Assembly (NCBI GenBank): GCA_949317995.1
Contig: OX439038.1
Location: 70,876,659-70,940,658 of the forward strand
Reading direction: 5' to 3'
From: Acholoe squamosa
Lineage: Eukaryota; Annelida; Polychaeta; Phyllodocida; Polynoidae
DNA length: 64,000 nt
Within the stretch, counting starts at the first letter, position 1. The number at the start of each line of letters is the position of its first letter. The notes beneath the pieces were generated by a model. The model saw only the letters and a list, made by a program, of their open reading frames with translations. It searched no databases and was not told the origin of the DNA. The position numbers were made by a program, and so were the translations under genes. Shown here piece by piece: positions 57,801 to 64,000 of the stretch.

Positions 57801-60557
57801 TTCTTCCTCCTTGGAATTCAAGCTAGGAAAATAGAAGAACACATTAAATGAAGTTCATGAAGAGAAAGTTGTCTTCCAGGTACACTTTTTTTCCTCATGA
57901 TGATTATGGTTAATCAGTTTGATCATGGATGTAAAGGACACATGATTTAATTATCTACTCACCGAACCAAGGCTTGCGCTGAGAACTTCTGTAGTAGATC
58001 CTCGATTGCCGACAAGGGGAAGGGTTTGCCAATCTGCTTCGCAACCATGTGATTGAGATGTATCGAATCCACAGGGAAGTTGAGCGACAAATCAGCAAGA
58101 ATTAACTGCAGTTTGTTCTCCACCTGTAACAAGGTCTCTGGGTCGACAGTGACTGGAGTGGGTGGGGTACACTGCGCCTGAGGAGTAGTGGATGTTGTCG
58201 TTGAGATTGCCGTCTGTGAAGTAGTAGCTGGAGTACTGGCTGCATCTGTATGTATGAAATCAAATTCGAGGTTCATAGGAGCCATCCATAAATGATGTCA
58301 CGCAAAATTTGACAATTTTTTACCCCCCCCCCCTCCCCCCTCGTCACGTTTTTTTGCAAAATTTACAATGCTGAATGTATAATATGGACCTGTCATGGAA
58401 AATTAATTCTGTCACGCCGTGCCTGACCCCCCTAACCCCCCCCCCCTCCAGCGTGACGTCATTTGTGGATGGCCCCTTTACTTTACAGGGGTGGACAGCT
58501 GTTGCAATGTCGCAAACAATGTGCGACAGAGAGCTTGGAAAATGCAACAGTGACATTGAGGATGATATGGGCTTTCTAAATCTGAAAGAATTTTGTAAAT
58601 ATTCCAACTAGAAGCAAAGTTATGAGCTTTTCAATATATGCCCACTTTGAAAGAATTTTGTAAATATTTCATCAACATGTACCAAAGTGAGCAGCGTTTC
58701 AAATATGCCCAATATCACTGTCAGACCAAAATAATACAAAGGAAGACTTTCTATACTTTCTCATAGCTATTCTAAGGGAGTGATCATTTTTTAACAACAG
58801 GGGGGGCTAGTATTTTGAACCCCCCCCCCTGTTGACCCCATCTGAATCAGATGGAGTCAAAATAATTTCACCTGTTTTCAATGGAAAATCCTGCGCGTTA
58901 CTATAGGGTAAAAAGGGCATGTTCGCGCGCAATTTTCAGCCCTTATGGGGGGGGTCAAAAAAATTTTACCCCATCAAGAGGGGGGGGTCAGATTTTTTTT
59001 TGTGCGTCCGCGCGCAAACCCACCAGCCCACCCACCCCCCTGTTGTTAAAAAATGATCACTCCCTAAAGGGAGAGGTCTTGGAGAAATATGTTTAAATCA
59101 CTTAAAAACAATATTGTTATGGAATTTCTACTATTCCTTGGGGCATAGTATCCACATCCCTTTAAACAAATATTTAGTTGGAATCTAAAAATCCATGATT
59201 GTGATTTCACCTTAATGTCTAAATAGCTAATGATTGAACTCTCACTCTAAATCCCTAGAACAAACAAATGCTTTAAGTTTGATTCTAAAAGAAGTAATGT
59301 GGAGGAATTTGTCTCTAGAACATACCAAATTTCATTTACATCAACCAATAGAATCTTCTTGGAGCAATCCATGATGCAAATGCTGCAAACTCATTGATTT
59401 TCAAGGTAAAATTTGAAAATTTTCCGACAGCATACCGCCAACCTGTTCCTCTAAAACACTGATGTTTTAAGGTAAATCTGTAAATTTTCTTGGTGTATAC
59501 TCACCTAAATCTTTAAAACATAACTTAGTGGCAGAAACAATACTCATTTAGTGGCAGAAACTCAGTAATTTGCCAGCTAAATCACCAAAACCACCCTAAT
59601 ATTTTGAGGCTGAATCTCAAAATTTCCTTAAAGTAAATTGTCCTGTAAATCCTCTAGAACACAAACTTAGAGGTACCCAGGTAAAACATGAAACTTCTTT
59701 TTTTAAGGGGGGGGGTCAGAATTATGCCAACAAAACTCCGGAAATACACCAATTTTGACAAGTATGCCCTAGAAGCTGAAAATTTTCTCAGAGCTATTTG
59801 CCATTGAAACGCATTGCTACAGCGATTTGTACTTCGCGATATGCCTACCCCTGCTTTAGGGAGTGGTCATTTTTTAACAACCGGGGGGGGGGGCGGTGAA
59901 ATTCTGTGCGCGCGACGAAAATTTTTCAGCCCCCCCCTCCGAGGGTTTGATTGATTTGTGTTTTACAGCACTTTAGCGGCACTAAGTGGCTATCCCGTGC
60001 TTCACAGGTTGATAATTTAACAGAGGAATGTGTCAGTGCCCGCGCATATGTGCACCACACACATCCTGAGGGGATAGGAAAGAGGGGATATAGACCCTTT
60101 TAAGTGGGCTAGGGAAGCCCGCCCCCTCCGAGGGGTCTGAAACATTTCCGTCCACCCCCCTTTTATTCTATAGTTGTGCACAGGCTTTTCCGCTCAATAG
60201 GGCCTAATAGGGGCAAAAAAAAAAAAAATTCCCCCCTTAGAGGGATCTGAAATTGTTTTGTCCCCCCCTGTTGTTACAAAAATGACCCCTCCCTTAGAGG
60301 TGACACCGGAGGTGACGGGACATGGGGATTTATGTGACATGGAGGACCCACATTCACCCCCATACCCCCCAGTCTATAGTGTTACAAAGTAGTAACTTAA
60401 TACCATCTGCAGTGGCACCACTGGCACTGGTGCTGCTGCTGGAGCCTGTCAAGTCTGCCACCAAGCCCTCCCTCTCCATCCGACGCCGCATCATCCTCTC
60501 ACGGAGGTTTTTCGACTGGCTCTTCACCGCCTGGATGTCACTCCACGTGTCCGACAT
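51712..60557 (-). CDS. METTL3: METTL3, catalytic subunit of mRNA N6-adenosine methyltransferase (gene span, 15 coding exons)
   Basis: METTL3 transfers a methyl group from S-adenosylmethionine to adenosine N6 in mRNA, acting in the nucleus with METTL14 and WTAP. All 15 coding exons join in frame (1692 coding bases plus stop) and give 564 residues, against 580 in human. Visible parts: the leader helix ([14 protein letters not shown]), the ALVR segment near 143-146, a nuclear localisation cluster KKRKR at 185-189, the EILELL helix near 237-242, CCCH zinc finger 1 (C268, C276, C286, H290), zinc finger 2 (C306, C312, C318, H322), the catalytic DPPW at 377-380, the [17 protein letters not shown] basic RNA-facing loop, and the C-terminal [12 protein letters not shown] core. 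Every intron is GT-AG. Introns hold transposon relics, and the first intron is 2.16 kb. All residues known to be needed for catalysis appear present, so the gene should be functional. Confidence 0.97.
52102..52214 (-). CDS. METTL3: METTL3 exon 14
   Basis: Residues 489-525, [18 protein letters not shown] through [14 protein letters not shown], the C-terminal part of the Rossmann-fold methyltransferase. Acceptor TTTTATAG|GTG; donor AACTG|GTACG. Confidence 0.97.
52512..52577 (-). CDS. METTL3: METTL3 exon 13
   Basis: Twenty-two codons, residues 467-488, [20 protein letters not shown] plus AE. Acceptor GTCTCTAG|GTTG; donor GGAG|GTAGG. Confidence 0.96.
53143..53251 (-). CDS. METTL3: METTL3 exon 12
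   Basis: Residues 430-466. [20 protein letters not shown] and [17 protein letters not shown], the basic RNA-facing groove and part of the methyltransferase core, nearly identical to human. Acceptor TTTCAAG|GTA; donor GCTTG|GTGAGT. Confidence 0.97.
53704..53742 (-). CDS. METTL3: METTL3 exon 11 (39 bp)
   Basis: Residues 418-429, [12 protein letters not shown], matching human [12 protein letters not shown]. Acceptor ATTTCAG|GGC; donor GGGG|GTAAGT. Confidence 0.95.
53996..54183 (-). CDS. METTL3: METTL3 exon 10 (catalytic DPPW)
   Basis: Residues 355-416. Contains [20 protein letters not shown] with the DPPW active-site motif at 377-380 and [13 protein letters not shown]. Acceptor TTTTTAG|TGG; donor GGCAG|GTAGG. 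Confidence 0.97.
55181..55341 (-). CDS. METTL3: METTL3 exon 9 (zinc finger 2)
   Basis: Residues 301-354. [20 protein letters not shown] is almost identical to human and supplies C306, C312, C318 and H322. Ends IPPQ before GTATGG. The linker after the finger is shorter than in human. Confidence 0.96.
55607..55726 (-). CDS. METTL3: METTL3 exon 8 (zinc finger 1)
   Basis: Residues 261-300. Contains [13 protein letters not shown] and the cysteine and histidine ligands C268, C276, C286 and H290 of the first CCCH finger, then KKIINKHTD. Acceptor AATCTCAG|GGA; donor GATG|GTAAGA. Confidence 0.95.
56105..56141 (-). CDS. METTL3: METTL3 exon 7 (37 bp)
   Basis: A very small exon for residues 249-260, [12 protein letters not shown], matching human EQSIVEKFRSRG. 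Acceptor CTTACAG|GAA; donor GGAG|GTAAGT. Confidence 0.93.
56425..56514 (-). CDS. METTL3: METTL3 exon 6
   Basis: Thirty codons, residues 219-248, [20 protein letters not shown] then [10 protein letters not shown]; it aligns with human SLLNQQSTKEQQ and EILELLNTTTAK. Acceptor CTTGCAG|AGT; donor CCAAG|GTGAGC. Confidence 0.94.
56897..56978 (-). CDS. METTL3: METTL3 exon 5
   Basis: Residues 192-218, an acidic and lysine-rich linker ([20 protein letters not shown]) with little conservation, placed by phase and splice sites (TTTGTACAG|AGAT; GAG|GTGAGA). Confidence 0.85.
57266..57498. mobile_element. CCGTAATCTCCCGCG family element at METTL3 exon 4 donor
   Basis: Ends CCGTATTCTCCCGCG and CGCGGGAGTTTACGG, TA on both sides. 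The right TA (57499-57500) lies directly after the GTAAG of the exon 4 splice donor. Confidence 0.87.
57506..57564 (-). CDS. METTL3: METTL3 exon 4 (nuclear localisation signal)
   Basis: Nineteen codons plus two bases, residues 172-190. Holds the basic cluster AKKRKRE, placed like the human METTL3 nuclear signal. Acceptor TAAATAG|TTG; donor GAAGG|GTAAGT. The donor is followed, after six intron bases, by a transposon relic (57266-57498). Confidence 0.88.
57747..57822 (-). CDS. METTL3: METTL3 exon 3
   Basis: Residues 147-171, ending in [11 protein letters not shown], equivalent to human LVTYADHSK. Acceptor TCCTAG|CTTG; donor GGAAAG|GTAAAT. Confidence 0.92.
57963..58245 (-). CDS. METTL3: METTL3 exon 2
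   Basis: Residues 52-145 plus part of Arg146. A Thr/Pro-rich linker leads into a helical segment ([35 protein letters not shown]) that aligns with human. Acceptor ATACAG|ATG; donor TTCG|GTGAGT. Confidence 0.95.
58277..58476. mobile_element. GACGTCA-family palindromic element
   Basis: Ends GGAGCCATCCATAAATGATG and its near complement (GACGTCATTTGTGGATGGCC). It ends about 30 bp from the METTL3 exon 2 acceptor. Confidence 0.7.
58776..59064. mobile_element. GGGAGTG element (Harbinger-like), TAA target
   Basis: Ends GGGAGTGATCATTTTTTAAC and complement, TAA on both sides. Confidence 0.82.
59859..60293. mobile_element. GGGAGTG element (Harbinger-like), TTA target
   Basis: Left GGGAGTGGTCATTTTTTAAC, right GTTACAAAAATGACCCCTCCC, flanked by TTA on both sides. 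Interrupted by the repeat at 59949-60121. Confidence 0.78.
59949..60121. repeat. dispersed repeat ending GTGGGCTAGGGAAGCCC, copy 2
   Basis: See 49615-49795. Nested in a Harbinger-like element. Confidence 0.65.
60404..60557 (-). CDS. METTL3: METTL3 exon 1 (start codon)
   Basis: Residues 1-51 plus one base. Begins [20 protein letters not shown], very close to human METTL3. The basic run RRRMER is followed by a Ser-rich, low-complexity stretch. Donor GATG|GTATTA. Confidence 0.95.
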
Positions 60558-60768
60558 GGTTGCCGCAGATGTCTGTCCCTGATTACACCTTAATTTGTGT
60601 TTTATTTAGAGAAATTGAACGCTAACAATGCCCTGCTCTGAAAACAACAGAGCGCACCGGCTCGCTGGCAATCCGTTCCTGATGCCGTTCGCCGTGCACT
60701 TGCTGCGTTAGTTGGAGAGAAAGACACAAGGTGGCGTGAGTGTTTAATTTCCCGCCCCGCCGCAAGAC

Positions 60769-61900
60769 GCAGGACGCAACTTCTCGACCCGGACTATGCC
60801 CCCAGGGCATCGCGTCTGCCGCGCGTATGGATTCTGAAGTAGTACCAGCAGGCGCGGCCTGACGCGTAAGTTCCGCACATCACTCTCCCAGCATGGGAGA
60901 GACTGTCAGCTTCAAGCAGATGTTTAAGACTTAAATACTTATAAAGTGAAATGTCTGGCATAGCCTATACCTCTATAGATTACAATTTAGTGAGGCATGC
61001 CCCGAGGGCATCGCCCACGTTACAAATGCCCCTGGGGCATAGCCTATACTTCTGCAGACTACAATCTAGAGAGGCATGCCCCGGGGGAATCACCCAAATC
61101 ACAAATGCCCCTGGGGCATAGCCTATACTTCTATAGATTACAATTTAGTGAGGCATGCCCCGAGGGCATCGCCCACGTCACAAATGCCCCTGGGGCATAG
61201 CCTATACTTCTATAGACCAGAAGTATAGGGGTCTAGTGAGGCATGCCCCGGGGGAATCACACACACCACAAATGCCCCTGGGGCATAGCCTATACTTCTA
61301 TAGACTACAATCTAGTGAGGCATGCCCCAGGGGAATCACACACTCCACAAATGCCCCTGGGGCATAGCCTATACTTCTATAGATGACAATCTGCATGCTG
61401 CCGCTATTTCTAACCTACAGATATAAAAGATGCACTGTTGGGAGTCTCACATGTATAGTAGGTTGGACAATGCCCCCGAGGGCATCCATAATATGGACGA
61501 TGCCCCCAGGGCATACAGTGATATGCCTACTAGATGTTTAGGAAGTTTGACCATGCCCCTAGGTCATCCATGGTATGGCTGATGCCCCAGGGGCATATCC
61601 CTATACTCATATAGAAATAGACGATCTTGTTTACTGTTGAATCGAGGACTAATCTATCCTATCAGCTGATAAATATACACTGTATTTGCTTAGGTATACA
61701 CTAGATGAACACAGTTCTACATGTATTTAATCATGTAAAGTGTTACAATATGATAATATACTTCAAAACAAATGAACTATGTTGTCAAGGTGGAAGGATG
61801 CAGTGCTGACACAGCACAGCACAGCAGGGACTGCTGTCACGCGTAGAGCAGCGCGTGAATGCCCCGGGGGCATAGTCCGGGTCGAGAAGTTGCGTCCTGC
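60769..61900. mobile_element. 1.1-kb element with 42-bp inverted ends and internal palindromes
   Basis: 60769-60810 and 61859-61900 are inverted copies with one mismatch (GCAGGACGCAACTTCTCGAC, then CCGGACTATGCCCCC). Between them lie repeated ATGCCCC...GGGGCAT palindromes. No clear target duplication, no ORF. Confidence 0.65.
60940..61385. repeat. about 79-bp tandem repeat with ATGCCCC/GGGGCAT palindromes, five units
   Basis: Units begin near 60993, 61071, 61151, 61239 and 61318 at AGGCATGCCCC and include AATGCCCCTGGGGCATAGCC then TATACTTCTATAGA. One unit is 88 bp. Confidence 0.88.
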
Positions 61901-61959
61901 CCCAAGCACCGACGGATGAATATTGGGGTTCGAACCAGAGGGGATTGTTCACACCTAGG

Positions 61960-62091
61960 GGCATTTTCGCGTGCCCCGATCCGGTTAACCCGGTCGACTG
62001 GCTGTACCCATCGGGCATACACCACAGCTACACCCCGGATGTACCAGATCAAGTCACCCGGTTAACCGGGTTGGGTCGCGCGAAAGTGGCC
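61960..62091. mobile_element. GGCATTTTCGCG element, copy 2 (132 bp)
   Basis: Flanked by TAGG on both sides. Nearly identical to 36512-36643 25 kb away; the one difference I found is TTGACCGGG against TTAACCGGG. Confidence 0.8.
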
Positions 62092-62218
62092 TAGGTCGTT
62101 TGATTATTAAGGTGACCGCAGACGGGCCAGATTCGGTTGGTAACTAAGGATGTCCGATCGGATCGGATCGGGAAGATCAAACACGTTTGATATTTGACCG
62201 ACTAGATCGGATGTCCCA

Positions 62219-62483
62219 GGGGGAGGCTGGTGGGTTTGAGGGGGGGGGGTCAGAATTTTTTCAACCCCTTGACTGGGGGGGGGTCAGATTTTTTTCAACA
62301 CCTCTGATGGGGGGGGTCAAAATAATTTCATCTGTTTTCAGTGGAAAACCCCGCGCGTTACTATAGGCTAAAAGGACACGTTCGCGTGCGATTTTGTCCC
62401 TTATGGGGGGGGTCGATTTTTTTTTCGCACGTCCGCACGCAAACCCACCAACCCCCTCCTGTCGTTAAAAAATTATCACTCCC
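62219..62483. mobile_element. left-truncated GGGAGTG-family element
   Basis: Right end TATCACTCCC followed by TTA; the interior matches 58776-59064 (GGGGGGGTCAGATTTTTTTC; TCCGCACGCAAACCCACC). No left end seen. Confidence 0.6.
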
Positions 62484-62599
62484 TTAGTGGTGAAATCAGA
62501 CCAAAAAGAATGTGATTTTTTTTTATTGAAAAATGTCGATTTTTCCATGACTCACTCCAAATCCTAAATTCGCAACTTTTCAACTAGCCATACAATTAA

Positions 62600-62912
62600 G
62601 GGAGTGGTCATTATTTATCAAGAGGGGGGTGGGTGGTGGGTTTGAGGGGGGCGTAAAATTTTCAGACCCCTCCTGAGGGGGGCTAAAAAAAATTTGACCC
62701 CTCTTGAGGGGGGGCTAAAAAAATTTACCCTCCTTTTGGCAAAAAAAAAACGCGCGCTACTATAGATCAAAGAGGGGCGCAAAAACTCTCCGCGCCTCCA
62801 GCGCGAGGGGGCACAAAGAATTTCAACTGCCATCGAGGGGGGGCGTAAAAGATTTCCGCGCATCCGCGCGAAAACCCACCACCCCCCCTGTTGATAAATA
62901 ATGACCACTTCC
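62600..62912. mobile_element. GGGAGTG element (Harbinger-like), TAA target
   Basis: Ends GGGAGTGGTCATTATTTATC and its near complement, TAA on both sides. Closest relative is 35094-35420. Confidence 0.82.
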
Positions 62913-63432
62913 TAAGGATGCAATGGTTAATTGTTGATCTGTATATAGCCTAGCTATTCCTACATGACGGTTGCAGTTGACAAGATCGATCAAGCATCTG
63001 AAATTAAGATACTTTGGGGGGTCATGATCACCTGTTTTGAGTCCACATGCTTTTGTGATCGGACAATATCAGCTCTACCCATAGGTTCTGGGTATTCCGA
63101 GGTAGCAGGTTGTCACATGGGCACCGCCATTGCAGGAGCTTGTTACCAGCGAGTTCTACTGATAAGACCTATCAGATGGGTACCAGTTGGCCCCTGAAGG
63201 ACCGCAGTGAATAGATTGGGGTTCTCTCATTGGCTAATGATTAAACCTGCTAAGTCCGTATATATAGGCCCTGCAGTGGTGTATGTGCAAGTATTTTTTT
63301 TATCAACAACATTCTTTTATTGGGTCTAAACGGTGCACAGTTGTTGTATCAAAGTGAGAGTATAACCTGAATGCTAATGCCATGATGCTAAAGCCACAAT
63401 AACCCTTCACACTGTATATAGTCCATTATTAG

Positions 63433-64000
63433 ACTCAATTAGACTCAATTAGACTCAAAACAGCAGCGGGCACGGTGCCGCAACACATTGCCAGTGATGC
63501 AGGTGCTAAAGAGAACACAACTGAAGGTGCAGGCGCTAATGGTACTAAAGTAAGCACAATAGGTGGTGCAGGCACTACAGGTGCCATAGAGAACACAACC
63601 AGGGTTGCATGCACTATAGGTGCTAAAGAAAACACAACAGAATGTGCAGACACTGCAAGTGCTAAGGAGACCATTACATGATGTGCAAATGCTACAGGTG
63701 CTAGAGAAAATGCAGCAGGGGGCGCAGGCACTACCGGTGCTAAGGAGAATACAGCAGCAGCAGGGGGCGCAGGCACTAATGGTGCTAAAGAGAATAGTAC
63801 AGTAAACGCAAGTGCCCCAAAAGAAGATGAGACCACCAAAGCAACACCAGTCCATAAAAATACAATCCAAACTGACTACCTTCTAATAGGAAACGTGCGG
63901 GGTATGGCAGGTATACTCCGCAGTAAGGGGCTAGCGGCAACTGGTATTGTTATTTCTGGAGCTGAAATGGATGATGTGTCAAATGCTGCCCTTAAGTCAA
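63433..64000 (+). pseudogene. open frame with 13-residue repeats, one in-frame TGA, continues right of window
   Basis: From an acceptor-like TTATTAG ending at 63432, one plus-strand frame runs to the window edge with a single stop, TGA at 63679-63681. It holds about eight copies of a 39-bp (13-residue) unit of type GAKENTTEGAGAN; one copy is longer through extra GCA codons. After the repeats comes a non-repetitive stretch (TDYLLIGNVRGMAGILRSKG onward) with balanced composition that looks like folded protein. The stop stands where other units have GAA, so it looks like a point change in an otherwise open frame. I do not recognise the protein. The opposite strand is also open through the repeats, so the coding strand is inferred from the extension beyond them. 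It could be a pseudogene, a null allele, an assembly error or recoding. Confidence 0.4.
63475..63800 (+). repeat. 39-bp tandem repeat
   Basis: Units of type GGTGCTAAAGAGAACACAAC; in phase with the open frame described at 63433-64000. Confidence 0.85.

Larger units (their letters stand above)
58246..60403. other. METTL3 intron 1
   Basis: Contains a palindromic GACGTCA element (58277-58476), two Harbinger-like elements (58776-59064 and 59859-60293) and, inside the latter, a dispersed repeat. 59100-59850 is AT-rich with no recognisable feature. Confidence 0.75.
60558..63432. other. METTL3 upstream region
   Basis: CpG-richer near 60640-60860, likely the METTL3 promoter and 5' UTR. Then a palindrome-rich element, a 132-bp element and two GGGAGTG-family copies. 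62913-63432 shows no feature that I recognise. Confidence 0.55.

Noticed and set aside
63435..63839. 134- and 141-codon minus-strand frames
   Set aside because: Low-complexity reading of the 39-bp repeats; the plus frame extends past the repeats into balanced sequence, the minus frames do not add any.
1..64000. Full transposase, reverse transcriptase or viral genes
   Set aside because: No open frame shows the expected catalytic motifs; all elements seen are non-autonomous.

Overview
This is nuclear DNA of an animal. It has multi-exon genes with GT-AG introns, long introns and intergenic stretches full of short transposon relics, and no bacterial-style dense coding. The protein sequences fit a bilaterian. 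The repeat style (many small inverted-repeat elements, several carrying poly-G tracts or internal tandem repeats) suggests a marine invertebrate such as a lancelet, hemichordate, echinoderm or lophotrochozoan. I cannot settle the species from sequence alone.

Three genes can be supported. (1) The 5' half of the N-terminal region of a Piezo mechanosensitive channel runs on the minus strand from the start codon at 34221 to the left edge. I could place nine exons with matching phases, giving about 424 residues; the rest of the gene lies left of the window. (2) A one-coding-exon multi-pass membrane protein at 48333-48938 on the plus strand resembles TMEM276. (3) A complete METTL3 gene, the catalytic subunit of the mRNA m6A methyltransferase, lies on the minus strand from 60557 to 51712. 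It has 15 coding exons and encodes 564 residues with both CCCH zinc fingers and the DPPW catalytic motif. TMEM276-like and METTL3 face each other tail to tail. A possible fourth coding exon with 13-residue repeats enters at the right edge (63433-64000, plus), but it is broken by one in-frame TGA. The genes show no shared pathway; they look like ordinary neighbours.

Layout: 1-34.2 kb, Piezo exons and introns (intron 1 alone is 14.1 kb and holds a 100-bp tandem array, a 292-bp perfect duplication and a CRE cluster). 34.2-48.3 kb, intergenic, with a very long hairpin near 43.2-44.1 kb and a tandem array at 45.8-47.0 kb. 48.3-49.2 kb, TMEM276-like. 49.2-51.7 kb, intergenic and METTL3 3' region. 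51.7-60.6 kb, METTL3. 60.6-63.4 kb, repeats, including a 1.1-kb element full of ATGCCCC/GGGGCAT palindromes.

The most informative part is the mobile-element record. At least seven short inverted-repeat families can be recognised, and for most the target-site duplication can be read directly: TA (CCGTAATCTCCCGCG family and a related CCGTATT family), 6 bp (CAGGGATG family), TAA/TTA (GGGAGTG family, Harbinger-like), 5 bp (CAGAGGCGTAGGAA family), TTAA (CCCTTTAAGG family) and probably 4 bp (GGCATTTTCGCG family). Filled and empty versions of the same site occur within the window, so some insertions are proven rather than guessed. No new enzyme system or defence system is visible. The unusual content is structural.
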